From Azonexaceae bacterium (lineage in GTDB: Bacteria > Pseudomonadota > Gammaproteobacteria > Burkholderiales > Rhodocyclaceae), in NCBI GenBank assembly GCA_009469685.1, contig SSTA01000192.1, positions 1 through 13,844 of the forward strand: a stretch of 13,844 nt of DNA, given 5' to 3'. Positions 7,655-13,844 of this stretch are shown here, piece after piece (the first letter of the stretch is position 1; the number at the start of each line of letters is the position of its first letter). The notes beneath the pieces were generated by a model. That model was not told where the DNA came from, did not search any database, and was given only the letters and a program-made list of their open reading frames with translations. The position numbers were made by a program, and so were the translations under genes.

Positions 7655-9064
7655 TCAGCCTTCCAGGACCCAGGTGTCCTTGGTCCCGCCTCCCTGAGAC
7701 GAATTGACGACCAGAGACCCCTTGGTCAGGGCCACCCGTGTCAATCCGCCAGGCACCATCTCGACATCCCGCCCCGAAAGCACGAAGGGCCGCAGATCGA
7801 GATGGCGCGGCGCGATGCCCTCATCGACAAAGGTGGGGCAGTTCGATAAGGCCAGGGTGGGTTGGGCGATATACCCATCGGGTCGCGCCTCCAGCAGCTT
7901 CCGGAATCTCTCGATTTCCTTTTTCGTCGAGGCCGGTCCCACCAGCATTCCGTAGCCTCCGGCCCCATGGACTTCCTTGACCACCAATTCCGGCAAATGG
8001 GCCAGCACGTAGTCCAAATCCGCCTTCTTGCGGCACATATAGGTTGGAACGTTATTGAGGGTGGGCTCTTCCCCGAGGTAGAAACGGATCATTTCCGGAA
8101 CGTAGGGGTAGATGGATTTATCGTCGGCCACTCCGGTTCCGATGGCATTGGCCAGGGTGACGTTGCCTGCCCGGTAGGCCTGGAGCAATCCGGGCACGCC
8201 CAGCGCCGAATCGGGGCGGAATGCGAGGGGGTCAAGGAAGTCGTCGTCGATACGGCGGTAGATCACGTCCACCCTATGGGTCCCCTGAGTGGTCCGCATA
8301 TAGACCTGATCCTTGGACACGAACAGATCGCGTCCTTCCACCAGTTCGACCCCCATCTGCTGGGCAAGGAAGGTATGTTCGAAATAGGCACTGTTGTAGG
8401 CCCCCGGCGTGAGGACGACGACGGTCGGATTGCTCACGCCCTTGGGTGCAACGGCCCGCAGCTTCTCCAGCAGCATGTCGGGGTAGTGCTGGACCGGCGC
8501 CACCTTGTACTTGGCAAAGAGTTCCGGGAAGAGCCGCATCATCATCTTGCGGTCTTCGAGCATGTAAGACACCCCGGAGGGAACGCGCAGATTGTCCTCC
8601 AGGACGTAGAACTCGCCAGCCCCGGCCCGCACGACATCGACGCCGGCGATGTGGGCGTAAATCCCTTCCGGCACGTCTACGCCCTGCATCACCGGCCGGA
8701 ACTGGGCGTTCCCCAGGACCTGCTCCTCGGGTATCTTACCGGCCCGGAGAATTTCGCGGTCATGGTAGATATCGTTCAAAAAGCAGTTGAGCGCTTTGAC
8801 TCGCTGCCGCAGTCCCGCCTCCAGGGACCGCCACTCTTCCGCCGGAATGATGCGCGGAATGATATCGAAGGGAATCAGCCGCTCCTTGCCAGCTTCCTCG
8901 CCATAAACCGCAAAGGTGATGCCGACCCGATGGAAGGCAAGATCCGCTTCGGCGCGCTTGCGGGCGATGCGTTCCATCGGAGTGACCTCAAGCCAGCGGG
9001 AATATTGGACGTAATGATTGCGGATTGCGCCCCGGGCGTCGGTCATCTCGTTGTAAAAATCCAT
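7655..9064 (-). CDS. Circularly permuted type 2 ATP-grasp protein
   Basis: The 469-residue protein is a complete stand-alone circularly permuted ATP-grasp (formerly DUF404/DUF407, COG2308 type), predicted to be a carboxylate-amine ligase. Signature stretches are [20 protein letters not shown] (152-171), [16 protein letters not shown] (215-230), [20 protein letters not shown] (270-289), [11 protein letters not shown] (306-316), the Gly-rich nucleotide loop [15 protein letters not shown] (363-377), and the C-terminal [14 protein letters not shown] (456-469). The start is the ATG at 9064, because GGAGAGG lies 10 bases upstream. The frame remains open 45 codons further, but that extension is low-complexity and lies upstream of the ribosome site. 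It is the first gene of the leftward operon and is followed after 16 bases by the alpha-E gene. The product is probably cytosolic. Family is firm; the reaction partners are unknown. Confidence 0.95.
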   Translation of the reverse strand: MDFYNEMTDARGAIRNHYVQYSRWLEVTPMERIARKRAEADLAFHRVGITFAVYGEEAGKERLIPFDIIPRIIPAEEWRSLEAGLRQRVKALNCFLNDIYHDREILRAGKIPEEQVLGNAQFRPVMQGVDVPEGIYAHIAGVDVVRAGAGEFYVLEDNLRVPSGVSYMLEDRKMMMRLFPELFAKYKVAPVQHYPDMLLEKLRAVAPKGVSNPTVVVLTPGAYNSAYFEHTFLAQQMGVELVEGRDLFVSKDQVYMRTTQGTHRVDVIYRRIDDDFLDPLAFRPDSALGVPGLLQAYRAGNVTLANAIGTGVADDKSIYPYVPEMIRFYLGEEPTLNNVPTYMCRKKADLDYVLAHLPELVVKEVHGAGGYGMLVGPASTKKEIERFRKLLEARPDGYIAQPTLALSNCPTFVDEGIAPRHLDLRPFVLSGRDVEMVPGGLTRVALTKGSLVVNSSQGGGTKDTWVLEG

Positions 9065-9074
9065 TATCGGCTCG

Positions 9075-9081
9075 CCTCTCC
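9075..9081 (-). promoter_or_regulatory. Ribosome binding site deciding the ATP-grasp start at 9064
   Basis: GGAGAGG on the minus strand ends 10 bases before the ATG at 9064. It supports that start over codons further upstream in the open frame, which reaches 9199. Confidence 0.7.
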
Positions 9082-9220
9082 AATGACTTTCTGTTGCCGC
9101 CTGAAATTCAGCATCTTCCGTGCCACGGTATCTCCCCCGGCTTCCCATTCGACGCGGCAGCCCTCCTCCGAACGCTCCACTACGCCCGCCTGCAGCCAAG
9201 GGCCTGATTTCACACGCCGT

Positions 9221-9226
9221 ATATTA
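9221..9226 (-). promoter_or_regulatory. Possible -10 element for the leftward ATP-grasp operon
   Basis: TAATAT on the minus strand is the best -10-like hexamer upstream of the ATP-grasp gene, about 155 bases from its ATG. No good -35 hexamer sits at the right distance (CGCCTA at 17 bases), so a regulator-dependent promoter or a different site is possible. Confidence 0.2.
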
Positions 9227-9355
9227 GCCGAACCGAACCCGTGTAGGCGCCGTACCGATCCATCTGGAGGCGCAATCCAGTCGCAGCTTCCGAATGCTGG
9301 CACCTTGTTGGTGCATCGCTCGACCAGAATGGGGCATCCCCCAGACCGCAAAACC

Positions 9356-9369
9356 ATTACTAAAGTAAT
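9356..9369. promoter_or_regulatory. Perfect 14-bp palindrome, candidate operator
   Basis: attact-aa-agtaat is a perfect inverted repeat with 6-base arms and a 2-base centre. Its right end overlaps the candidate -35 hexamer of the FIST operon. The placement suits a dimeric repressor or activator, but no regulator gene is adjacent, and AT-rich DNA gives such palindromes by chance more readily. Confidence 0.4.
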
Positions 9370-9396
9370 AGACTTTTTTGCAAAGCGAATTAAAAT
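9369..9396 (+). promoter_or_regulatory. Candidate sigma70-type promoter of the FIST / c-di-GMP operon
   Basis: A -35-like TAGACT (9369-9374, 4 of 6 consensus bases) and a -10-like TAAAAT (9391-9396, 5 of 6) are separated by 16 bases. They lie in the most AT-rich stretch of the window, about 60 bases before the FIST ATG at 9460. Confidence 0.4.
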
Positions 9397-9443
9397 GAAG
9401 TGCAAAATAGAATCAAAACAGTTGAAGCGCGCGCCAGTCGCTT

Positions 9444-9450
9444 GAGAGGG
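9444..9450 (+). promoter_or_regulatory. Ribosome binding site deciding the FIST start at 9460
   Basis: GAGAGGG lies 9 bases before the ATG at 9460. An in-frame ATG at 9451 would abut it directly, and a GTG at 9400 lies between this site and the candidate promoter without its own ribosome site. Confidence 0.65.
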
Positions 9451-9459
9451 ATGAGACTC

Positions 9460-10611
9460 ATGAATTCAATCCGCTTGGCATCGTCCCATGCCAGTAGTGC
9501 AGCCGCAGCGGCCAGCGAACTTGCCGGCCAGTTCTCGGGGTTTCGCCCGAGCCTGATCGTATATTTCGCCGCAGACGCGTACTCTCCCGACGAACTGGCC
9601 CAATCCCTTCGCGCGAAGTTCCCGGCTCCTACCGTGGTCGCCGGATGCACGACGGCAGGCGAAATCGGGCCGGAAGGTTATGCCGACGGAAGCGTCGTGG
9701 CCTTGGGATTTTCAGCGACTGATTTCAGCGCGGCAGCCACCTTGATCACCGGGCTCAAGAGCTTCGACCTCGGCGAATGCCAGCGCCGGGTCGAGAATAC
9801 TCTCCAACGGATCACGCTCCAGAAAAAAGCGCTGGGGTTTTCCAACACCCTGGGATTATTGCTCATAGACGGGCTTTCTCTACGCGAAGAGCCCCTGGGC
9901 CGCGCGGTTCAACTCGTACTCGGGGAGATTCCACTGGTCGGCGGTTCTGCAGGGGATTCTCTTAAATTCCAGAAGACTTCGGTCTTCCTCGACGGCGAAT
10001 CCCTGAGTGACGCCGCCGTGTTGGTGTTGATCAGTACGGACCTGCCCTTCCGGATCGTCAAGACGCAACACTTCGAGCGGACCGAAGGCCGCATGGTGGT
10101 CACTGCTGCCCGTCCGGCGGAACGCGTAGTCTCGGAAATCAATGGTTATCCGGCAGCACTCGAGTACGCCCGTATCGTCGGCCTGCCGGTGGAAAACCTC
10201 AACCCGCTGGCCTTTGCTGCCTATCCGGTCGTCGTGCGCATTGGCGGTAGCGAGTACGTGCGATCGATTCAGAAAGTCAATCCGGATCACAGTCTGTCTT
10301 TTTATTGTGCCATCGACGAGGGCATCGTCCTTTCACGGGCCCATGGCCTGGACGCCCTCGCCAATCTGGAAGAGATGCTGGCCGCGGTGGCCTCGGAAAT
10401 CGGCGAACCTCAGGCAGTGCTCGCTTGCGACTGCATACTGCGCAATCTGGAATTCCGGCAGAAAGGGCTCACCGAAATCATCTCGACTGCCCTGAAAAAG
10501 CATCACGTCGTCGGCTTTTCAACCTTCGGCGAATTGCACAGGGGCATACACGTGAATCAGACTTTCACCGGCGTCGCCTTCGGACAGGCCCCTGCTGGAG
10601 CTCGCCAATGA
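9460..10611 (+). CDS. FIST-domain sensory protein (possible NosP-like sensor)
   Basis: The 383-residue protein matches the FIST (F-box and intracellular signal transduction) family in length and layout. FIST_N occupies about 28-215, including [20 protein letters not shown] and [19 protein letters not shown] occupies about 225-370, including [23 protein letters not shown] and [12 protein letters not shown]. It has no signal peptide or membrane helix, so it should sense a cytosolic ligand. FIST domains are proposed to bind small ligands such as amino acids; one branch, NosP, binds haem and nitric oxide and is commonly encoded beside cyclic-di-GMP enzymes or histidine kinases. I cannot assign a haem ligand by eye. 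The gene ends in ATGA overlap with the PAS-GGDEF-EAL gene, so the two are co-translated and probably interact. The start at 9460 rests on GAGAGGG 9 bases upstream. Confidence 0.92.
   Translation: MNSIRLASSHASSAAAAASELAGQFSGFRPSLIVYFAADAYSPDELAQSLRAKFPAPTVVAGCTTAGEIGPEGYADGSVVALGFSATDFSAAATLITGLKSFDLGECQRRVENTLQRITLQKKALGFSNTLGLLLIDGLSLREEPLGRAVQLVLGEIPLVGGSAGDSLKFQKTSVFLDGESLSDAAVLVLISTDLPFRIVKTQHFERTEGRMVVTAARPAERVVSEINGYPAALEYARIVGLPVENLNPLAFAAYPVVVRIGGSEYVRSIQKVNPDHSLSFYCAIDEGIVLSRAHGLDALANLEEMLAAVASEIGEPQAVLACDCILRNLEFRQKGLTEIISTALKKHHVVGFSTFGELHRGIHVNQTFTGVAFGQAPAGARQ
10597..10600 (+). promoter_or_regulatory. Ribosome binding site of the PAS-GGDEF-EAL gene inside the FIST 3' end
   Basis: GGAG lies 7 bases before the ATG at 10608, within the last codons of the FIST gene. 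Together with the ATGA stop/start overlap it fixes the start and implies coupled translation of the pair. Confidence 0.65.
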
Positions 10612-13600
10612 TCGAAGACGCCCTCGGCTTTCGCCGCGACGGCCTCCCCCCCGAGGTCGCCAGCGAGCTCTCTCGGCGGGACAAAATCATCCGAGTCCTG
10701 ATGGACCGCGTCGAACAGGGCATGGACACCCAGGGCTCGGATTACAGCTTCTTCCAAGCTTCCGTGCTGCTCGGGGAACAGGTCAGAGAGCGGACCCAAC
10801 TGCTCGACGAGGCAATGACCGCGCTCCATCGCAGCAACGCCGCACTCGCTGAGGAGAAGCGTGCGGTCGAAGCGGCGCGCGTCCGTCTTTTCGAAGCCAT
10901 AGGCGCCAGCTCGGATGGCTTCGCCTTGTTCGACGCCGAGGACCGCCTACTGATGGCGAATCCCGAGTTTCTGAACCTCTGGAGCGCCACAGGCAATCCG
11001 GTCGAAATGCGCCCGGGTTTCGAATTCTCGGCGCTCATCGCGAGCCTGAAGACACAGGACGACAATCCCGGCTGGCTCGAGACTTGGGAGGAGGTCCATC
11101 GTTCGGCTTCCGCAGGAGTTGCGGTTCGGCGCGAAGTGCAGGTTCGCCAGGGGTTATGGCTACGCATTTCGGAGCGCCCTACCGCCGAGGGCGGTGTCGT
11201 CGGCACCTACGCCGATATCAGCGAAATCAAGGAGCGAGAAAACCGCCGCCGGGAGGAGGAACTCGCCGCCCAGGCATTGCTGCTCCAGACTACGCTCGAT
11301 AATCTCGCCGAAGGCGTGGTCGTGTTTGATTCCGAGGCACGCCTCATTGCCTGGAACGACCGCTGCGCCGACATGCTTCGCATCGACCCAGCGCAACTGG
11401 CTAAGGGCGTGCCCCGCAATCACCTTCCTGAGGTCCTGGAAGCCATTCCCGAATCAGCGGCGCCCGAGGCCACCCTGGAAACCACTCTAGACGACGGGCG
11501 AACCCTCGCCTTTCGCCGTTCGTCTCTCCCGGACGGGGGAACGGTCCTCACTCTGAGCGACGTGACCGAACGCCGCCGCCAGGAATCCCGCATTCAGGAA
11601 CTGCTCGACGAGCTTCGCGCGACTTTCGAAAACGCCCACGTCGGAATCGTCCACATTCGCGACCGGGTGATCATGAGTTGCAACGCCCGCATGGCCGAAA
11701 TTTTCGGATGGGATTCAGCCGATCAGTTGGTCGGCTTGAGCACGGAAATGATTTATCCCTCCCACGAGGCTTGGGAAGCCGACGGCGCGGTAGCCTACGG
11801 CGAACTCGCCGCCCGGGGCTATAGCGACCGCGAGTACTGCTTTGCCCACCGGGACGGCCGGCCGGTCTGGTGCCATCGAACAGGCCGCCCGCTGGACAAG
11901 AGCAACCCCCACGCGGGCTCAATCTGGGTCTTCGCCGACATCACCCAGCGCCGTGCCCAGGAAGCCCAGCTGCAATTGGCCAGGACCGTGTTCGAACACA
12001 GTTCCGAAGCGCTCATGATTACCGACTGCGCGGGGTCTATCGTCGATGTCAACCAGGCCTTCACCTCGATTACCGGCTACGGACTCGACGAAGTTCGCGG
12101 ACGCAATCCCAGCATGTTCAAGTCCGGTTGCCACGCGCCTGAATTCTATTCGAACCTCTGGCGCACGCTTCTGGCCACCGGCCGCTGGGACGGCGAGATC
12201 ATCGACCGGAGGAAGAACGGCGAGCTCTACCCCAAGTGGCTATCGATCACGACAGTACGCGATGAGTCGGGCAATCCGGTCAACTTCATCGGCTCCTTCC
12301 AGGACATTTCCGAACGCAAGGCGGCCGAGGAGAAGATCCAGTTTCTCGCCCATCACGACGTACTCACCGCGCTGCCCAACCGACTCCTGTTGCGCGATCG
12401 CTTCGGTCAGGCCATGGAGCAAGCCAAACGCTCCGGCAAGAACCTGGCCTTCATGTTCCTGGACCTGGACGAATTCAAACGCATCAACGACTCTCTCGGC
12501 CACCGGATCGGCGACTATCTTCTGATCGCCGTCGTTCGCCGGCTAAAGGCCTGCCTGCGGGAAGCCGATACCATCAGCCGCCAGGGGGGCGACGAGTTCA
12601 TCATCCTCCTGAACGACCTGGATACCCCAGTCGCCGCTGCCGGTATCGCGGGAAAGATTCTTGAGGCGATGAGCCAACCCTTCCAGATCTCCGGCCAACT
12701 CATCAATACCTCGGTGTCCATAGGGATCGCCATGGCCCCGGGAGACGGAACCGAGTTCGACGCCCTGCTGCAGAAGGCCGACATGGCGATGTACCATTCC
12801 AAAGAGCAGGGCCGCGGCAGTTTCAGCTTCTTCCGTCAGGAAATGAACGACGCGGCGGTGCGCCGGCATACCCTGGTCAATAGTCTGCACCGCGCCTTGA
12901 AGGCCGGCGAATTTCGCCTCTTCTACCAGCCCCAGATCGGCATCGCCGATAATGCCATGCTGGGCAGCGAAGCCTTGCTACGCTGGGTACGTGCCGACGG
13001 GAGTACGATCAGCCCAGTCGATTTCATCCCCATTGCCGAGGAAACCGGACTCATTCTGCCTATCGGCGAATGGGCTCTGGCGGAAGCCTGCCGCCAGGCG
13101 AGACTCTGGTATGACTCTGGAATTCCCGCACGGATTGCGGTCAATGTCTCAGGTCAGCAGGTGTACCGCTCCGACGTCCCTGCCCTGGTCGCGGCGTGTA
13201 CCCGGGATGCGGGAATACCGCCGGAACTGATCGAAGTCGAGCTCACCGAATCGACCCTCATGCAGGACAGCCAAGCGGTCCGCGAGGTCATCCGGGAAAT
13301 CAAGTCCTTGGGGAGTTCCATCGCCATCGACGACTTCGGAACCGGCTACTCAAGCCTTGCCTACCTCAGCCGCTTCGCCGTAGACAAGCTCAAGATCGAT
13401 CGCTCGTTCATCGTTGGCGCCAGTGCCAACGAAGAGGATTACGCCATCGTACGCATGATCACCCAGATGGCCCATGTCCTGAATTTGCGTGCGGTGGCCG
13501 AAGGCGTCGAGACACCATCCCAGGTCGCTCTACTTCGCCAATGCGGTTGCGACGTAGCCCAGGGATTTCTCTTCAGCCGGCCCGTCGAACCTCTCCAGTT

Positions 13601-13655
13601 CGAGCGTTTCGTCCGCACGCCCCGCAGCCAATCGCCCTACGACTGGTACCTATAA
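10608..13655 (+). CDS. PAS(x4)-GGDEF-EAL bifunctional cyclic-di-GMP enzyme
   Basis: The 1015-residue cytosolic protein likely makes and/or degrades cyclic di-GMP. Order: an N-region with a coiled coil (~55-95); four PAS-type sensors at about 95-210, 225-325, 330-450 and 455-570; GGDEF at 575-745; EAL at 755-1005. The cyclase signature GGDEF (660-664) is intact and preceded by the inhibitory RxxD site READ (651-654) at the canonical 5-residue distance. The phosphodiesterase residues also look complete: EALLRW (788-793), Asn846 in NVSGQQ, ELTE (878-881), DDFGTGYSS (908-916), KIDRSF and AEGVE (964-968). Which activity dominates cannot be read from sequence. PAS linkers end in DIS/DVT-type motifs ([27 protein letters not shown]), typical of signal-relay junctions. 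The frame extends 101 codons upstream into the FIST gene, but the ATG at 10608 has GGAG 7 bases before it. The FIST protein is the probable input partner. Confidence 0.95.
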   Translation: MIEDALGFRRDGLPPEVASELSRRDKIIRVLMDRVEQGMDTQGSDYSFFQASVLLGEQVRERTQLLDEAMTALHRSNAALAEEKRAVEAARVRLFEAIGASSDGFALFDAEDRLLMANPEFLNLWSATGNPVEMRPGFEFSALIASLKTQDDNPGWLETWEEVHRSASAGVAVRREVQVRQGLWLRISERPTAEGGVVGTYADISEIKERENRRREEELAAQALLLQTTLDNLAEGVVVFDSEARLIAWNDRCADMLRIDPAQLAKGVPRNHLPEVLEAIPESAAPEATLETTLDDGRTLAFRRSSLPDGGTVLTLSDVTERRRQESRIQELLDELRATFENAHVGIVHIRDRVIMSCNARMAEIFGWDSADQLVGLSTEMIYPSHEAWEADGAVAYGELAARGYSDREYCFAHRDGRPVWCHRTGRPLDKSNPHAGSIWVFADITQRRAQEAQLQLARTVFEHSSEALMITDCAGSIVDVNQAFTSITGYGLDEVRGRNPSMFKSGCHAPEFYSNLWRTLLATGRWDGEIIDRRKNGELYPKWLSITTVRDESGNPVNFIGSFQDISERKAAEEKIQFLAHHDVLTALPNRLLLRDRFGQAMEQAKRSGKNLAFMFLDLDEFKRINDSLGHRIGDYLLIAVVRRLKACLREADTISRQGGDEFIILLNDLDTPVAAAGIAGKILEAMSQPFQISGQLINTSVSIGIAMAPGDGTEFDALLQKADMAMYHSKEQGRGSFSFFRQEMNDAAVRRHTLVNSLHRALKAGEFRLFYQPQIGIADNAMLGSEALLRWVRADGSTISPVDFIPIAEETGLILPIGEWALAEACRQARLWYDSGIPARIAVNVSGQQVYRSDVPALVAACTRDAGIPPELIEVELTESTLMQDSQAVREVIREIKSLGSSIAIDDFGTGYSSLAYLSRFAVDKLKIDRSFIVGASANEEDYAIVRMITQMAHVLNLRAVAEGVETPSQVALLRQCGCDVAQGFLFSRPVEPLQFERFVRTPRSQSPYDWYL

Positions 13656-13687
13656 AAAAACCCGCCGGCTGAGCCGGCGGGTTTTTT
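13655..13687. terminator. Symmetric (bidirectional) intrinsic terminator
   Basis: A perfect 9-bp GC stem, cccgccggc / gccggcggg (13661-13669 and 13673-13681), with loop tga, is flanked by six A (13655-13660) and six T (13682-13687). It therefore has a U-tract in transcripts from either strand. It overlaps the stop codon of the PAS-GGDEF-EAL gene and lies 16 bases past the stop of the convergent thiolase gene, so it probably ends both. Confidence 0.93.
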
Positions 13688-13703
13688 CGACACGAATCAA
13701 CAA

Positions 13704-13844
<141 letters not shown>

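Larger units (their letters stand above)
9065..9459. promoter_or_regulatory. Divergent intergenic region between the ATP-grasp and FIST operons
   Basis: The 395-bp gap separates two divergent operons and must hold both promoters. The left two thirds are GC-rich and show only weak promoter-like matches for the leftward operon. The right part (about 9350-9420) is clearly AT-rich for this window and carries a palindrome and a plausible rightward promoter. No small gene with a convincing ribosome site was seen. Confidence 0.7.

Noticed and set aside
9065..9199. 45-codon N-terminal extension of the ATP-grasp protein
   Set aside because: The residues are low-complexity and unlike the family, and GGAGAGG at 9075-9081 points to the ATG at 9064.
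7862..9445. Long plus-strand open frame (527 codons) opposite the ATP-grasp gene
   Set aside because: It is antisense to a clearly recognisable family member, has no recognisable motif or ribosome site, and such shadow frames are expected in GC-rich DNA.
9400..9459. GTG at 9400 as the FIST start
   Set aside because: It lies only 4 bases past the candidate -10 element, has no ribosome site, and the added residues do not fit the family N-terminus.
10305..10607. Upstream 101-codon extension of the PAS-GGDEF-EAL frame
   Set aside because: It overlaps the FIST_C coding sequence in another frame, lacks domain similarity, and the ATG at 10608 has a good ribosome site and the ATGA overlap.

Overview
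The window is a GC-rich, gene-dense bacterial chromosome segment. Codon usage, GC-rich third positions, a PAS-GGDEF-EAL protein paired with a FIST protein, and a thiolase tail together suggest a proteobacterium. A betaproteobacterium of the Rhodocyclales type is my best guess, but there is no rRNA or marker gene here, so this is only an impression. No mobile elements, CRISPR arrays, tRNAs or rRNAs were seen.

Left two thirds (1-9064, all minus strand): a probable five-gene operon. In transcription order it encodes a circularly permuted ATP-grasp protein (9064-7655), an alpha-E protein (7638-6691), a transglutaminase-like peptidase fused to a DUF2126 putative amidoligase (6562-3215), a fused ATP-grasp + alpha-E protein (3181-644), and a second transglutaminase-like protein that runs off the left edge (641-<1). 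The operon is thus the same module twice: once as separate ATP-grasp and alpha-E genes plus a large transglutaminase protein, and once as an ATP-grasp/alpha-E fusion plus a small transglutaminase. These families are predicted from comparative genomics to make and cleave amide or peptide bonds (amidoligases with papain-like peptidases). Their substrate and product are not established, so this is the uncharacterised biosynthetic or peptide-modification system of the window. Such clusters often carry the Anbu proteasome-like peptidase, which could lie just beyond the left edge.

Middle (9065-9459): a 395-bp divergent intergenic region. Its right part is AT-rich and holds a perfect 14-bp palindrome next to a plausible sigma70-type promoter for the rightward genes.

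Right third (9460-13655, plus strand): a two-gene operon with a 4-base stop/start overlap. It encodes a FIST-domain sensor (383 aa) and a cytosolic 1015-aa PAS(x4)-GGDEF-EAL protein whose cyclase, inhibitory-site and phosphodiesterase motifs all look intact. The pair is probably a ligand-controlled cyclic-di-GMP switch. A NosP-like haem/NO sensing role for the FIST protein is possible but unproven.

Right edge: a strong symmetric (bidirectional) terminator at 13655-13687 separates this operon from the convergent C-terminal end of a thiolase (acetyl-CoA acetyltransferase type) gene at 13704-13844.
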